Assembly (NCBI RefSeq): GCF_000424625.1
Contig: NZ_AUKG01000001.1
Location: 1 to 64,000, forward strand
Direction of reading: 5' to 3'
Source of the DNA: Conexibacter woesei Iso977N
GTDB taxonomy: Bacteria; Actinomycetota; Thermoleophilia; Solirubrobacterales; Solirubrobacteraceae
Length of the DNA stretch: 64,000 bases
Within the stretch, counting starts at the first letter, position 1, and each line of letters begins with the position of its first letter. A model generated the notes under the pieces. It was not told the DNA's origin, made no database searches, and worked only from the letters and a program-made list of their open reading frames with translations. This document shows, in pieces, positions 50,584 to 58,971 of the stretch. The position numbers and the translations under genes were made by a program.

Positions 50584-52806
50584 ATGGCAGAGCTGGAGGG
50601 TCTCGCGGCGATCATCGCCGTCGACGCGCGCGCCGACGGGCTCGCGATCACGTGGGTCAGCCCGGGCTTCGAGCTGCTCACCGGCTACAGCGCGGGCGAG
50701 GTCCTCGGGCGCGACCCGAGGTTCCTGCAAGGGCCGGACACCGACCCGCGCTCGATCTCGCTGCTGACCGAGGCGGTGGCCGCGGGCCGCGACGCCTACG
50801 TGACGCTGCTGAACTACCGCGCCGACGGCACGCCGTTCTGGAACGAGGTGGCGATCGCGCCCCAGCACGACGCGGGGTCCGGGAGGGTCCTGCGCTGGCT
50901 CGGGACCCAGCGCGACGTGACCGACCGGATGCGCGCGTCGGCGCGCCTGCACGAGCTGGCGTACTTCGACACGCTGACCGGGCTGGCCAACCGCGCCGCG
51001 CTGCACGACGAGCTGCGCTCGGCGATGCACCGCGCGCGTGTGCACGAGCACGAGATCGCGCTGCTGGGGATCGACCTCGACGACTTCGGCGCGGTCAACC
51101 GCAAGTACGGCAACGAGGCGGGCGACCTGCTGCTGCGCGTCGCGGCCGACCGGCTGCGCTCGGTGATCCGGCCCCAGGACCTGCTGGCCCGGACCGGCGG
51201 CAACGAGTTCGCGCTGTTGTTGAAGGACCTGCCCGCCGGCGAGGGCGACCGCGTGGCGCGCGAGCTGGCCGCGCGGATCCTGGCGGCCGCGCGCGACACG
51301 CCGCACGAGGTCGGTGACCTGCGGCTGGAGGTCCGGTTGTCGATCGGCATCGGGCTCTACCGCCAGGGCACGACGACGTCGCAGGCCGACCTGGCGCGCG
51401 ACGCCGAGACCGCGCTGCTGGCGGCCAAGGGGTCCGGGAAGGACACGGTGCGCGTGCACCGCGCGGTCTCCGGCGACGCCGTCCTGTCGGCCGACGACGC
51501 GTTCGACCCGGCCGCGCCGGGCGTGCTGGCCGAGCTGGACCGGATCCTGGTCGGCGGGCTGGTCGGCGCGGTCTACCAGCCGATCGTGGAGCTGACCGGC
51601 GGCGAGGTCGTCGGCTACGAGGCGCTCGCGCGCGGGCCGGAGGGCTCGTCGCTGCACCGGCCCGACCGGCTGTTCGCCGCCGCGGGCGCGGCGGGCCGCG
51701 TCGTGGAGCTGGAGTGGGCGTGCCGGACGGCGGCGCTGAACGGCGCGCTGGAGGCCGGGCTCGGCCCGGGCACCTCGTTGTTCATCAACTCGGAGCCCGC
51801 GGTGATCGACGCGGCGCCGCCGCCGGGCGCGGCCGCCGAGGCGTGGGCGCGCGCCGAGCGCGAGCTGTCGCTGGTGATCGAGATCACCGAGCGGGCGATC
51901 ACCGGGCGGCCGGCGGAGCTGGTCCGGGTGATCGCCGACCAGCGCGCGGCGGGACACGTCGTGGCGCTGGACGACGTCGGCGCCGACGTCCGGTCGCTGG
52001 CGTTGTTGTCGTTGATCGATCCGGACGTCATCAAGCTCGACCTGTCGCTGGTGCAGGACCGGCCGTCGGCCGAGCAGGCGGCGATCGTCAGCGCGGTCGC
52101 GGCCGAGCGCGAGCGCACCGGCGCGCACGTCCTGGCCGAGGGCATCGAGACCGAGGAGCACCGCCTCATCGCGCGGTCGCTCGGCGCGACGCTCGGGCAG
52201 GGGTGGCTGTTCGGGCGCCCGGGGCCGCTGGTCCCGCCGCTGCCGGTCACGCGCGTCCGGCCGTCCCGGACCGCGGGCGCGGCGGCGAGCGCGTCGGTGG
52301 ACGACGCGAGCGGCTCGCCGTACAGCGTCGTCGTGGAGGCGCGCGGCGAGAGCGCGTTCGCGGACGCGACCAAGGCCTTGTTGTTGCCGATCTCGCGCCA
52401 TCTGGAGGAGCGCGCGCTGCGGATCGGCGAGGGCGCCGTCCTGCTGTCGGCGTTCCAGGACGCGCAGCGCTTCACGCCCGCGACGCGGCGCCGCTACGAG
52501 GGGCTGGCGCGGCGCGCGTCGCTGGTCGCGGCGTTCGGGATCGGGCTGCCGGCCTCGCCGGTCCACGGCGTCCGCGGCGCGGAGCTGGCGCCCGGCGACG
52601 CGCTGGCCGGCGAGTGGTCGGTGATCGTCCTCGGCCCGCACTTCGCGGGCGCGCTGGTCGCCCGCGACCTCGGCGACACCGACATCCCGGACCGCGACCG
52701 CCGCTTCTCGTTCGCCACCGTCTACGACCGCGCGCTGGTGATCGCGGCAGCCCGCACGCTGATCGCGCGGATCGCGCCGGAGGAGATCAGCGTACGACGA
52801 GGCTGA
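50584..52806 (+). CDS. Cys-less LOV-like PAS / GGDEF / EAL / DICT protein
   Basis: 740 residues from ATG 50584. About 5-115: a LOV-like PAS domain (FELLTGYSAGEVLGRDPRFLQGPDTD; NYRADGTPFWNE) in which the photoactive Cys of NCRFLQ is Pro45; the Asn residues at 77 and 87 that contact flavin in LOV are kept. About 125-280: GGDEF domain with GGNEF (Asp to Asn), so probably not a cyclase. About 300-545: EAL domain with GYEALAR, IEITERAI, LDDVGADV, IKLDLSLV and LAEGIET. About 570-735: a DICT-type sensory domain. No membrane segment. Likely a c-di-GMP phosphodiesterase or receptor under two sensors. The 3' end overlaps the next gene by 20 bases. Confidence 0.9.
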   Translation: MAELEGLAAIIAVDARADGLAITWVSPGFELLTGYSAGEVLGRDPRFLQGPDTDPRSISLLTEAVAAGRDAYVTLLNYRADGTPFWNEVAIAPQHDAGSGRVLRWLGTQRDVTDRMRASARLHELAYFDTLTGLANRAALHDELRSAMHRARVHEHEIALLGIDLDDFGAVNRKYGNEAGDLLLRVAADRLRSVIRPQDLLARTGGNEFALLLKDLPAGEGDRVARELAARILAAARDTPHEVGDLRLEVRLSIGIGLYRQGTTTSQADLARDAETALLAAKGSGKDTVRVHRAVSGDAVLSADDAFDPAAPGVLAELDRILVGGLVGAVYQPIVELTGGEVVGYEALARGPEGSSLHRPDRLFAAAGAAGRVVELEWACRTAALNGALEAGLGPGTSLFINSEPAVIDAAPPPGAAAEAWARAERELSLVIEITERAITGRPAELVRVIADQRAAGHVVALDDVGADVRSLALLSLIDPDVIKLDLSLVQDRPSAEQAAIVSAVAAERERTGAHVLAEGIETEEHRLIARSLGATLGQGWLFGRPGPLVPPLPVTRVRPSRTAGAAASASVDDASGSPYSVVVEARGESAFADATKALLLPISRHLEERALRIGEGAVLLSAFQDAQRFTPATRRRYEGLARRASLVAAFGIGLPASPVHGVRGAELAPGDALAGEWSVIVLGPHFAGALVARDLGDTDIPDRDRRFSFATVYDRALVIAAARTLIARIAPEEISVRRG

Positions 52807-54460
52807 TCCGCCGCTGGGTCGCCGTCCTGGCGTGCGGCGACTTCTTGTAGGTGATGGTCAAGGTGTAGGTCCCGGTCGCGAGCCGCTTCGCGCGCGGCCT
52901 GACCGCGAGCGCGACGCGGCCGCGCCGGTCGGCCCGCGCCGTCGCGCGGCCGACGACCTTGGTGCCCTTGCGCAGCACGCCCGTCACGCTCGTCCTGGCG
53001 GCGAGGCCGAGCGTGCACGTCAGGCGCCCGGCGCGGGTCGCGGTGCAGGGCGGCGTGACCTTCGCGGCGGCGGTCGCGGTCCTCGCGACAGGACCGGACT
53101 GCGCGGCGAGCCTGACGGGCGGCGTGACGGCGGCCGGCGGCGGCGCCGCGGGGGCGGCGTCGGCGGCCGGCGGCGGCGCCGCGGGGGCGGCGTCGGCGGG
53201 CGGCACCACGACCGCCGGGGGCGCGACCGGCCCGTCGTCGATCACCGGCAGCGTCGCGCCGTTGGACCAGCGCGCATCGGGCAGGCCGTCGAGGCAGTCC
53301 TCGCCGGCACCGTCGACATGCCGGAACGCGACCAGGCGCGAGTTCGAGACCCAGAGGACGATGCCGTCGCCCGCGGCGACCGACGGCACGCGGCTGCCGC
53401 CCCACGACGTGCCCTGCTCCAGCCGCGCGCAGAACGCGAGATGGCCGTCGGCGAGGGCGAGGCCGACCAGCCGCCCGTCGTCGGTGGCCGTGTAGGCCGT
53501 CCGCTGCGCGATCAGCGGGTTCGTGAACCACGGGCCGCTGCCGTCCGCGCCGCCGCGCGTCACGTCCCAGCCGCTCAGCCCGGTGGTCGCCGACTCCGCG
53601 TGGAGCTTGAGCTCGTTGAACCGGTCGACGAGCACCCCCGAGCCGACCGCGGGCTCGCTGGACCCGCCCGCGAGGCCGAGCCGGGTACCGGACGCGCGGT
53701 CGAGCACCCAGTTCGAGTTGTTGTAGTCGTTCATGTAGACGCGGTCGCCGGCGACCGCCGTCGAGCCGCCGGCGCCGCGGGAGTTGGCGGTCGGAGCGGG
53801 CGGCGTGGTCAGCTGCGCGCCGGTCGCCGCGTCGTACTCCGCGATCTGGCCGTCGGCGGCGGGGACGTACACGCGCGCGCCGTCGGTCGACGGCGTCCCC
53901 AGGATCGCCTGGGGCCCGGCCGTCGGCGTCTCCCACAGCACCCTGCCGGTCGCGCCGTCGAACGCGCGCACCGCGTTGGGCGCGACCGCGTAGACGCGGC
54001 CGTCGCCCGCGGTCGGCGCGGAGTACTGGACGACGCCGTCCGGGTAGGTGTCCGACCACAGCTGCAGGCCGGTCGCGGCGTCGTAGGCGGTGAGGACGTC
54101 CTGGTCGTAGTCGGTGACCGCGAACAGGCGCCCGCGGTCGTAGGTCAGCGGGGCGGTGAACCTGACCGAGCGCCGCCAGCGCTCGGCGCCGGTCGCGGCG
54201 TCCAGGGCGATCAGGTCGCTGCCGAGTTCGACGTAGACCAAGCCGCCCGCGATCAGCGGCGGGTAGACCGCACTCCACGGGTCGGGCTGGAGCGTCACGT
54301 CCCAGGCCACGCGCAGCGGCGGGACGATCGACGCGTCGTGGATTGCGCCGCTGCGCGTCGCGGGTCCCCGGGTGGTCGTCATCTCGTCGGCGCTCGCGCC
54401 GCCCGCCATCGCCATCGCCGCGGTTGCCGCCAGCGCGCCCAGCCATCCGTGCCGTCCCAT
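52787..54460 (-). CDS. Secreted PQQ-type beta-propeller protein
   Basis: 557 residues. Signal peptide ending near GGASA. The next 400 residues hold PQQ-like repeats, each with a DAATGxxxW-type turn: LIALDAATGAERWRRS, LTAYDAATGLQLWSD, VRAFDGATGRVLWET, IAEYDAATGAQL. No quinoprotein active-site residues are recognised, so this is probably a binding scaffold of the BamB type and not a dehydrogenase. A Pro/Ala linker made by a perfect 33-base tandem repeat leads to a C-terminal basic beta module (GTYTLTITYKKSP). No lipobox is seen, so it is released or wall-bound. Confidence 0.85.
   Translation of the reverse strand: MGRHGWLGALAATAAMAMAGGASADEMTTTRGPATRSGAIHDASIVPPLRVAWDVTLQPDPWSAVYPPLIAGGLVYVELGSDLIALDAATGAERWRRSVRFTAPLTYDRGRLFAVTDYDQDVLTAYDAATGLQLWSDTYPDGVVQYSAPTAGDGRVYAVAPNAVRAFDGATGRVLWETPTAGPQAILGTPSTDGARVYVPAADGQIAEYDAATGAQLTTPPAPTANSRGAGGSTAVAGDRVYMNDYNNSNWVLDRASGTRLGLAGGSSEPAVGSGVLVDRFNELKLHAESATTGLSGWDVTRGGADGSGPWFTNPLIAQRTAYTATDDGRLVGLALADGHLAFCARLEQGTSWGGSRVPSVAAGDGIVLWVSNSRLVAFRHVDGAGEDCLDGLPDARWSNGATLPVIDDGPVAPPAVVVPPADAAPAAPPPAADAAPAAPPPAAVTPPVRLAAQSGPVARTATAAAKVTPPCTATRAGRLTCTLGLAARTSVTGVLRKGTKVVGRATARADRRGRVALAVRPRAKRLATGTYTLTITYKKSPHARTATQRRISLVVR
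53131..53196. repeat. Perfect 33-bp tandem duplication in the propeller gene linker
   Basis: Two identical 33-base units (53131-53163 and 53164-53196) encode two copies of an 11-residue Pro/Ala/Asp unit (PPPAADAAPAA) between the propeller and the C-terminal domain. The repeat keeps the reading frame, so linker length can change by slippage in 11-residue steps. Confidence 0.85.
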
Positions 54461-54499
54461 GAGCGCGCGAGTGCCCGTTAGGGGCGCTCACCAAACAGG

Positions 54500-56137
54500 T
54501 CAGCCCAGCCCTTGGAGCGGGTCCGCCCAGGACGGCGGGCCCTGGCGGTGCCAGAGCGGTGAGGTCGTCGGTGGGGGCTTGAGCTGGGCGCGGGCGACGA
54601 GCAGCGTCGGCTCGGGGTCGGCGAGGTGGGCGGCGAGCTCCTTGCCGAAGGCGTCGGAGAGGCCGTCGACGGCGGTCGCGCGGAGGCCGAAGGACTCGGC
54701 GAGCTTGACGAAGTCCGGGGTCTCGAGGTCGACGCCGTAGGGCTCGGCGCCCGCGTGCTGCTGGTCGAAGCGCAGCATCCCGTAGCCGCCGTCGTCGACG
54801 ACGAGCGCGGTCAGCGGGAGGCGCTCCTGCTTGGCGGTCGCCAGCTCCCCGCAGGCGAACAGGAAGCCGCCGTCGCCGGAGACGCTGAGGGTCGGGCCGG
54901 CGATCGCGGCGCCGAGCGCGGCGGGGAACGCGTAGCCGAGCGTGCCCCACCCCATCGGGTACTGGAAGCGGCGCGGCCCGGCGGGGGCGTACGCGGCGGC
55001 GAGCCAGTAGCCGGGGATGCACATGTCGGCGACGACCGTGACGTCGTCGGGCACGACGCGCGCGAAGGTCTCCACGAACGTCAGCTCGTGCGGGTGGTCG
55101 CCGCGCAGGGCGCCGCGGGCGCGGCGGCGGGCGGTCGTGAGGTCGGCCCAGACCGGCGCGTCGGCGGGCGGGAGCGCGGTGCTCAGCGCGTGGGCCGCCG
55201 CGGCGGCATCTCCTACAACTACGGCGTCGGCCGGGTAGTTCTTGGTGGCGTCGGCGGGATCGACGTTGATCGCGAGCACCTTCGGCGGGCGCGGCAGGCG
55301 CCAGTTCATGGTGTTCATGCCGTCGAGGTCGGTGCCGATGGCGATCAGGACGTCGCACGCCTCCCACAGCTCGCCGATCGCGGGGAGGTGCGGCGGCAGG
55401 CCGACCGCGCGCGGGTCCTCGCGGCCGAGCAGGCCGCGGGAGCTGTAGGTGGTGAGGACGGGCGCGCCGAGGCGACGGGCGAGGTCGGCGACCTCGGGGC
55501 CGGCGTCGAGCGCGCCGCCGCCCGCGACGATCAGCGGCCTCCAGCTCTCGGCGAGCAGCTGCAGGGCATCGTCGACCCCGTCGGGTTGCTCGGGGACGAC
55601 CTCGGGCGCGAACTCGCCGACGTCCCAGCTCGGGCCGGAAAGGCTGAGCTTGTCGGTCGGGATCTCGACGCACACGGGGCGCCGCGGGGCCTCGCGCGCC
55701 TCGTAGACCGCGCGCTCGACCGAGCCGGGCGAGTTGAGGCGGAACGTGCGCTTGGTGAGCGTGGCGAACAGCGCGGGCTGATCGGCCGCCTCGTGCAGCG
55801 CGCCGCCGACGATGCCGGGGCGCTTGAGCGACGTCGGGATGTCGGTGGCGATGACCACGACGGGCGAGCGCGAGGCCCACGCCTCGCCGGTCGCGCCGAG
55901 CGTGTTGGCGGCGCCCGGGCCGGTCGTGACGAGCGCGACGCCGACCCTGCCCGTGGCGCGCGCGTAGCCGTCGGCCGCGTAGACGGCGGCCTGCTCGTGG
56001 CGGACGCCGACGAGGCGGATCGAGGAGGTCCGCAGTGCCGCCCAGGCCGGGAGGTTGTGGACGCCGGGGAGGCCGAAGACGACCTCGACGCCCGCGCGCT
56101 CGAGCGCCGCGACCAGCTCGTCGCCGCCGGTGGGCAT
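54500..56137 (-). CDS. ThDP-dependent enzyme of the acetolactate synthase/benzoylformate decarboxylase family
   Basis: 545 residues. Three-domain ThDP enzyme: the PYR domain has the cofactor-activating Glu in GVRHEQAAVYAADGYARATG, the middle domain has PLIVAGGGALDAG, and the PP domain binds ThDP-Mg through SGDGGFLFACGELATAKQERLPLTALVVDDGGYGML. It condenses or decarboxylates 2-oxo acids. The lack of a regulatory small subunit and the neighbour, a 2-hydroxyacid dehydrogenase whose stop codon directly precedes this start, argue against branched-chain amino-acid synthesis and for a catabolic or dedicated role. Confidence 0.9.
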   Translation of the reverse strand: MPTGGDELVAALERAGVEVVFGLPGVHNLPAWAALRTSSIRLVGVRHEQAAVYAADGYARATGRVGVALVTTGPGAANTLGATGEAWASRSPVVVIATDIPTSLKRPGIVGGALHEAADQPALFATLTKRTFRLNSPGSVERAVYEAREAPRRPVCVEIPTDKLSLSGPSWDVGEFAPEVVPEQPDGVDDALQLLAESWRPLIVAGGGALDAGPEVADLARRLGAPVLTTYSSRGLLGREDPRAVGLPPHLPAIGELWEACDVLIAIGTDLDGMNTMNWRLPRPPKVLAINVDPADATKNYPADAVVVGDAAAAAHALSTALPPADAPVWADLTTARRRARGALRGDHPHELTFVETFARVVPDDVTVVADMCIPGYWLAAAYAPAGPRRFQYPMGWGTLGYAFPAALGAAIAGPTLSVSGDGGFLFACGELATAKQERLPLTALVVDDGGYGMLRFDQQHAGAEPYGVDLETPDFVKLAESFGLRATAVDGLSDAFGKELAAHLADPEPTLLVARAQLKPPPTTSPLWHRQGPPSWADPLQGLG

Positions 56138-57076
56138 CTAGTAGCCCTCGCTGACGACGTTGTGCAGCGGCTCGCCGTCGGCGAAGCGCAGCAGCTGCGC
56201 GGCGACGAGGTCCCAGGCGGCGTGGTCGGAGGACGCGGTGTCGCCCGCGACGTGGGGGCTGATCAGGACGCCGGGCGCGTCCCAGAGCGGGTGGTCCTCC
56301 GGGAGCGGCTCCGGGTCGACGACGTCGAGCACGGCGCGCAGGCGGCCGGACTGCAGCTCGGCGAGCAGGGCGCCGGTGTCGGTCGTCGGGCCGCGTCCCA
56401 CGTTGATGTACAACGCGCCGTCCCGGAGTTGTTGGAGGACTTGGGCGTCGACGAGGCCGTGCGTGGCGTCGGTGTGCGGCAGCAGGTTGACGAGCGCGTC
56501 GGCCCACGGCAGGAGGTCCGGGAGCTGGCCCAAGGTGTAGGAGTCGGGGTCGTCCTCGCGGGCCCGGCGCGCGACGCCGCGGACCTCGGTGCCGAACGGC
56601 GCGAGCAGCCGCGCGGTCTCCTCGCCCGACGCGCCGTGGCCGAGGATCAACACCTTCATGGTGCTCAGGTCGCCGATGTCGAGGCGCTTCCAGCGGTGGG
56701 CGGCCTGGGCCTCGGCGAACGGCCGGACCCCCTTGAGGTCGGCGAGCAGCGCGGCGACGACCCACTCGGCCATCGCGCGGTCGCGCGTCCCGCGGGCGCC
56801 GCACAGCGTGACGCCCTCCGGGATCCGGTCGACGATCCAGTCCACGCCGGCCGACCGCACCTGCACGACCTCGAGCCTCGGCATCTCGGCCGGCACGAAC
56901 GGCGTGCCCCACTGCGGGACCGCGAACGTCACGTCGGCGCGCGGCCCGTCGACCAACACGATGTCCTTGCCCGACTGCTCGATCACCCGCTCGACCCGCG
57001 CCCGGCCCTCCGAGCCGCTGGCCACCCCCAGCTCGTCGCGCCGGGTCGAGCTCGGGATCCACGCGACGACGGTCAT
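56138..57076 (-). CDS. D-isomer-specific 2-hydroxyacid dehydrogenase
   Basis: 312 residues. NAD-binding VLILGHGASGEETARLLAPFG (GxGxxG), then VNLLPHTDATHGLVD, YINVGRGPTTDT (catalytic Arg region of the family nearby), DVVDPEPLPEDHPLW and the catalytic His in ISPHVAGDT. The N-terminal catalytic domain contains VRSAGVDWI. It interconverts a 2-oxo acid and its D-2-hydroxy acid. The ThDP gene starts directly after its stop, so they form an operon and may share a 2-oxo-acid substrate. Confidence 0.9.
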   Translation of the reverse strand: MTVVAWIPSSTRRDELGVASGSEGRARVERVIEQSGKDIVLVDGPRADVTFAVPQWGTPFVPAEMPRLEVVQVRSAGVDWIVDRIPEGVTLCGARGTRDRAMAEWVVAALLADLKGVRPFAEAQAAHRWKRLDIGDLSTMKVLILGHGASGEETARLLAPFGTEVRGVARRAREDDPDSYTLGQLPDLLPWADALVNLLPHTDATHGLVDAQVLQQLRDGALYINVGRGPTTDTGALLAELQSGRLRAVLDVVDPEPLPEDHPLWDAPGVLISPHVAGDTASSDHAAWDLVAAQLLRFADGEPLHNVVSEGY

Positions 57077-57106
57077 CGCCCCGCAGCCTACCCCGGGGCG
57101 CGCGCC

Positions 57107-57631
57107 TCAGCCCGCGAAGGTCCAGCGCGACGCCGAGTGCGGCTCGGCCGTCGCGACGCCCACGGCCTTGTTGATGGTGAACCGCCACAGCGGCCACGGC
57201 CCCGGACCCGCGCTCTGCGCGGAGTACGGCGCGGCCAGCGCCATCGCCTCGACGTCCGCCCTCGCCGGCCAGCCGCCCTCGGCGTACAACGCGGCCACGG
57301 TCTCCAACAGCTCCGGATCCTCGACCCGCCGCGCCTCGCCCTCCAGCGACAGGTCCAGGCCCTCCAGCCGCAGCGCGACCGTGCACGCCGGGTTGTGCAT
57401 CAGGTTCCTCGCCTTGCCGGTGCGCAGGCCCATGCAGAAGAACAGCGCACCGCCGTGGACGACGATCCCGATCCCCGCGACATGCGGCCGCCCATCCTGG
57501 CCGACCGTCCCGAGGAACGCCGCCGGCTCCCGCCCGACCGAGCCTTCACCCAGCGCTTCCTGCGCCCGCTCCCACCCCATGTCGGGCATGTCATACAACT
57601 TCGCGAGGTTGTCCGTCCTGATCGGTTGCAT
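57107..57631 (-). CDS. Pyridoxamine-5'-phosphate-oxidase-fold (FMN/F420) protein
   Basis: 174 residues from ATG 57631 (ATG 57664 would add 11). Split-barrel fold: PAAFLGTVGQDGRPHVAGIGIVVHGGALFFCMGLRTGKARNLMHNPACTVALRLEGLDLSLEGEARRV follows the PPOX pattern with a Thr/Lys-type phosphate-binding site (TGKARNL). The C-terminus contains the usual WPLWRFTINKAVG strand. Cofactor could be FMN, F420 or haem; not decided. Substrate unknown. Confidence 0.85.
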   Translation of the reverse strand: MQPIRTDNLAKLYDMPDMGWERAQEALGEGSVGREPAAFLGTVGQDGRPHVAGIGIVVHGGALFFCMGLRTGKARNLMHNPACTVALRLEGLDLSLEGEARRVEDPELLETVAALYAEGGWPARADVEAMALAAPYSAQSAGPGPWPLWRFTINKAVGVATAEPHSASRWTFAG

Positions 57632-57680
57632 GCCCCAAGGACGACGCGCGCCCGCCGAACTCATCGGCGCCGGGCGTACG

Positions 57681-58928
57681 TCAGGCGGCCGGCAGCACGC
57701 GCGGCTGGGCGGCGCGGAGGCGCTCGAGGAGGTCGGCGACCTCCTCGTCGTGCGGGGCGAGGTGGTGCGCGCGCTCGGCGGCGGCGATCGCGTCGGACAC
57801 TCGGTCGGTGCGGGCGAGGGCGTGCGCGTAGCGGGACCAGGCGTCGGGCCGCTCGTTGTCCAGCAGCGTCGCCTGCTCGGTGGCGGTGACCTCGCCGCCG
57901 AGGTCGCCGCCGAGGTGGTGCGCCAGCGCCAGGTCGAGCAGGCCGTCGACCGACGGGCCCAGCCGCCGCGCGCGCTCCAGCGCGTCGAGCGCGCCCGCGC
58001 GGTCCATCAGGCGCAGCCGCAACCGCCCGACGCGCTCCCACGACGACGCGTCCTCCGGCCCCAGCTCGGCCGCACGCAGCGCGGCCTGCGCGGCGATGTC
58101 GAACGCCCGCATGTCCTCGTAGATCCGCGCGGCGTAGCGCTGCGCGGCGGGCCGCGTCGGGTCGGCGCGGATCCAGTCCCGGACCGAGCGACCCGCGGCG
58201 TTCAGCGACCCCGCCTGCCAGTAGGCCAGCGTCAGCAGCCGCAGCACCGCGATGTTCGACGGCTCGGCGTCCCGCGCGTAGATCAGCCGCTGCGCCGCGA
58301 GCCTGAAGTCGCCCTCGTGCATCGCGTGCTGCGCGGCCGTCATGAAGCGCTGCACGCGCTCGTGGCCTGGGTCGGGCCTGGAGAAGTCGACGAACTGCAG
58401 CGACCCGGCGGGCACGGTCCGGATCCCGGGCTGGAAGCGCACGCGCGCCCACTGCTGGATGTCGTCCTCGCTGCCGGTGAAGTAGATGCCCGCGACCTCG
58501 CCGACGCCCCACTCCGGGTACGACAGGCAGCGCGCGTAGCGATGGACCACCGAGTGGTCGGGCAGGCGCGCGCCGAACGGGTCGTTCACGCGCGTGTCGG
58601 CCTCGTGCGCGCGGCGCGCCTGCTCCTCCTCGTAGGCCCTGCGCCCGGCCTCGGCGCGGGCGGCGCGCGCGGCCGCGGCGCTGACCTTGACCGCGTTGCG
58701 GGAGACGCGCCCGCCGCGCGAGCCCTCGGCCAGCGACTCGAGCTGGTCCGCCGCCTCGTTGATGGCCTTCAGGTGGCGCTCGTGCTCGATCTGCTTGCCC
58801 GGCGGCGCGAGGTCCGGGTGCCAGATCTTCGCCTGCCTGCGGCGCGCGAGCTGCACGTCGCGCTTCTCGAACGGCGGCTCGAGCTCCAGGAGGAGCAGCG
58901 CTTGCTCGATATCCAGGACCTGAGGCAC
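57681..58928 (-). CDS. J-domain protein with TPR repeats
   Basis: 415 residues from GTG 58928; the frame runs 22 codons further but that part lies over the murB start. About residues 5-75 form a degenerate J domain with the HPD motif in KIWHPDLAPPGKQ, so it should stimulate a DnaK ATPase. A charged helical linker (ARAARAEAGRRAYEEEQARRAHEA) follows, then a beta segment YPEWGVGEVAGIYF, then about six TPR-like units (VLRLLTLAYWQAGSLNAAGRSV; SWERVGRLRLRLMDRAGALDAL; AWSRYAHALARTDRVSDAI). It resembles a substrate-picking co-chaperone. A hairpin (58936-58951) lies directly before the GTG. Confidence 0.85.
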   Translation of the reverse strand: MPQVLDIEQALLLLELEPPFEKRDVQLARRRQAKIWHPDLAPPGKQIEHERHLKAINEAADQLESLAEGSRGGRVSRNAVKVSAAAARAARAEAGRRAYEEEQARRAHEADTRVNDPFGARLPDHSVVHRYARCLSYPEWGVGEVAGIYFTGSEDDIQQWARVRFQPGIRTVPAGSLQFVDFSRPDPGHERVQRFMTAAQHAMHEGDFRLAAQRLIYARDAEPSNIAVLRLLTLAYWQAGSLNAAGRSVRDWIRADPTRPAAQRYAARIYEDMRAFDIAAQAALRAAELGPEDASSWERVGRLRLRLMDRAGALDALERARRLGPSVDGLLDLALAHHLGGDLGGEVTATEQATLLDNERPDAWSRYAHALARTDRVSDAIAAAERAHHLAPHDEEVADLLERLRAAQPRVLPAA

Positions 58929-58935
58929 GACCTTC

Positions 58936-58951
58936 GAGGGTATCGACCCTC
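58936..58951. promoter_or_regulatory. Palindrome between the divergent J-protein and murB genes
   Basis: GAGGGT and ACCCTC form a perfect 6-bp inverted repeat around ATCG. It occupies the 43-base gap between the two divergent start codons and lies seven bases before the J-protein GTG. It is followed by the A/T-rich CTCAATAG, which on the minus strand reads TATTGA, a possible -10 box. Operator or RNA hairpin; not decided. Confidence 0.45.
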
Positions 58952-58971
58952 TCAATAGGCTCCCAGTCGTC

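Noticed and set aside
52787-54460. PQQ-dependent dehydrogenase
   Set aside because: Repeats of the PQQ type are present but no cofactor-binding disulfide or catalytic Asp/metal site is recognised.
54500-56137. Biosynthetic acetolactate synthase (ilvB)
   Set aside because: No ilvN small subunit or ilvC next to it, and the neighbour is a D-2-hydroxyacid dehydrogenase, so I keep a general ThDP-enzyme name.
52722-57386. A 1554-residue minus-strand frame
   Set aside because: It runs out of frame through the propeller, ThDP enzyme and dehydrogenase genes; Arg/Gly-rich and without domains.
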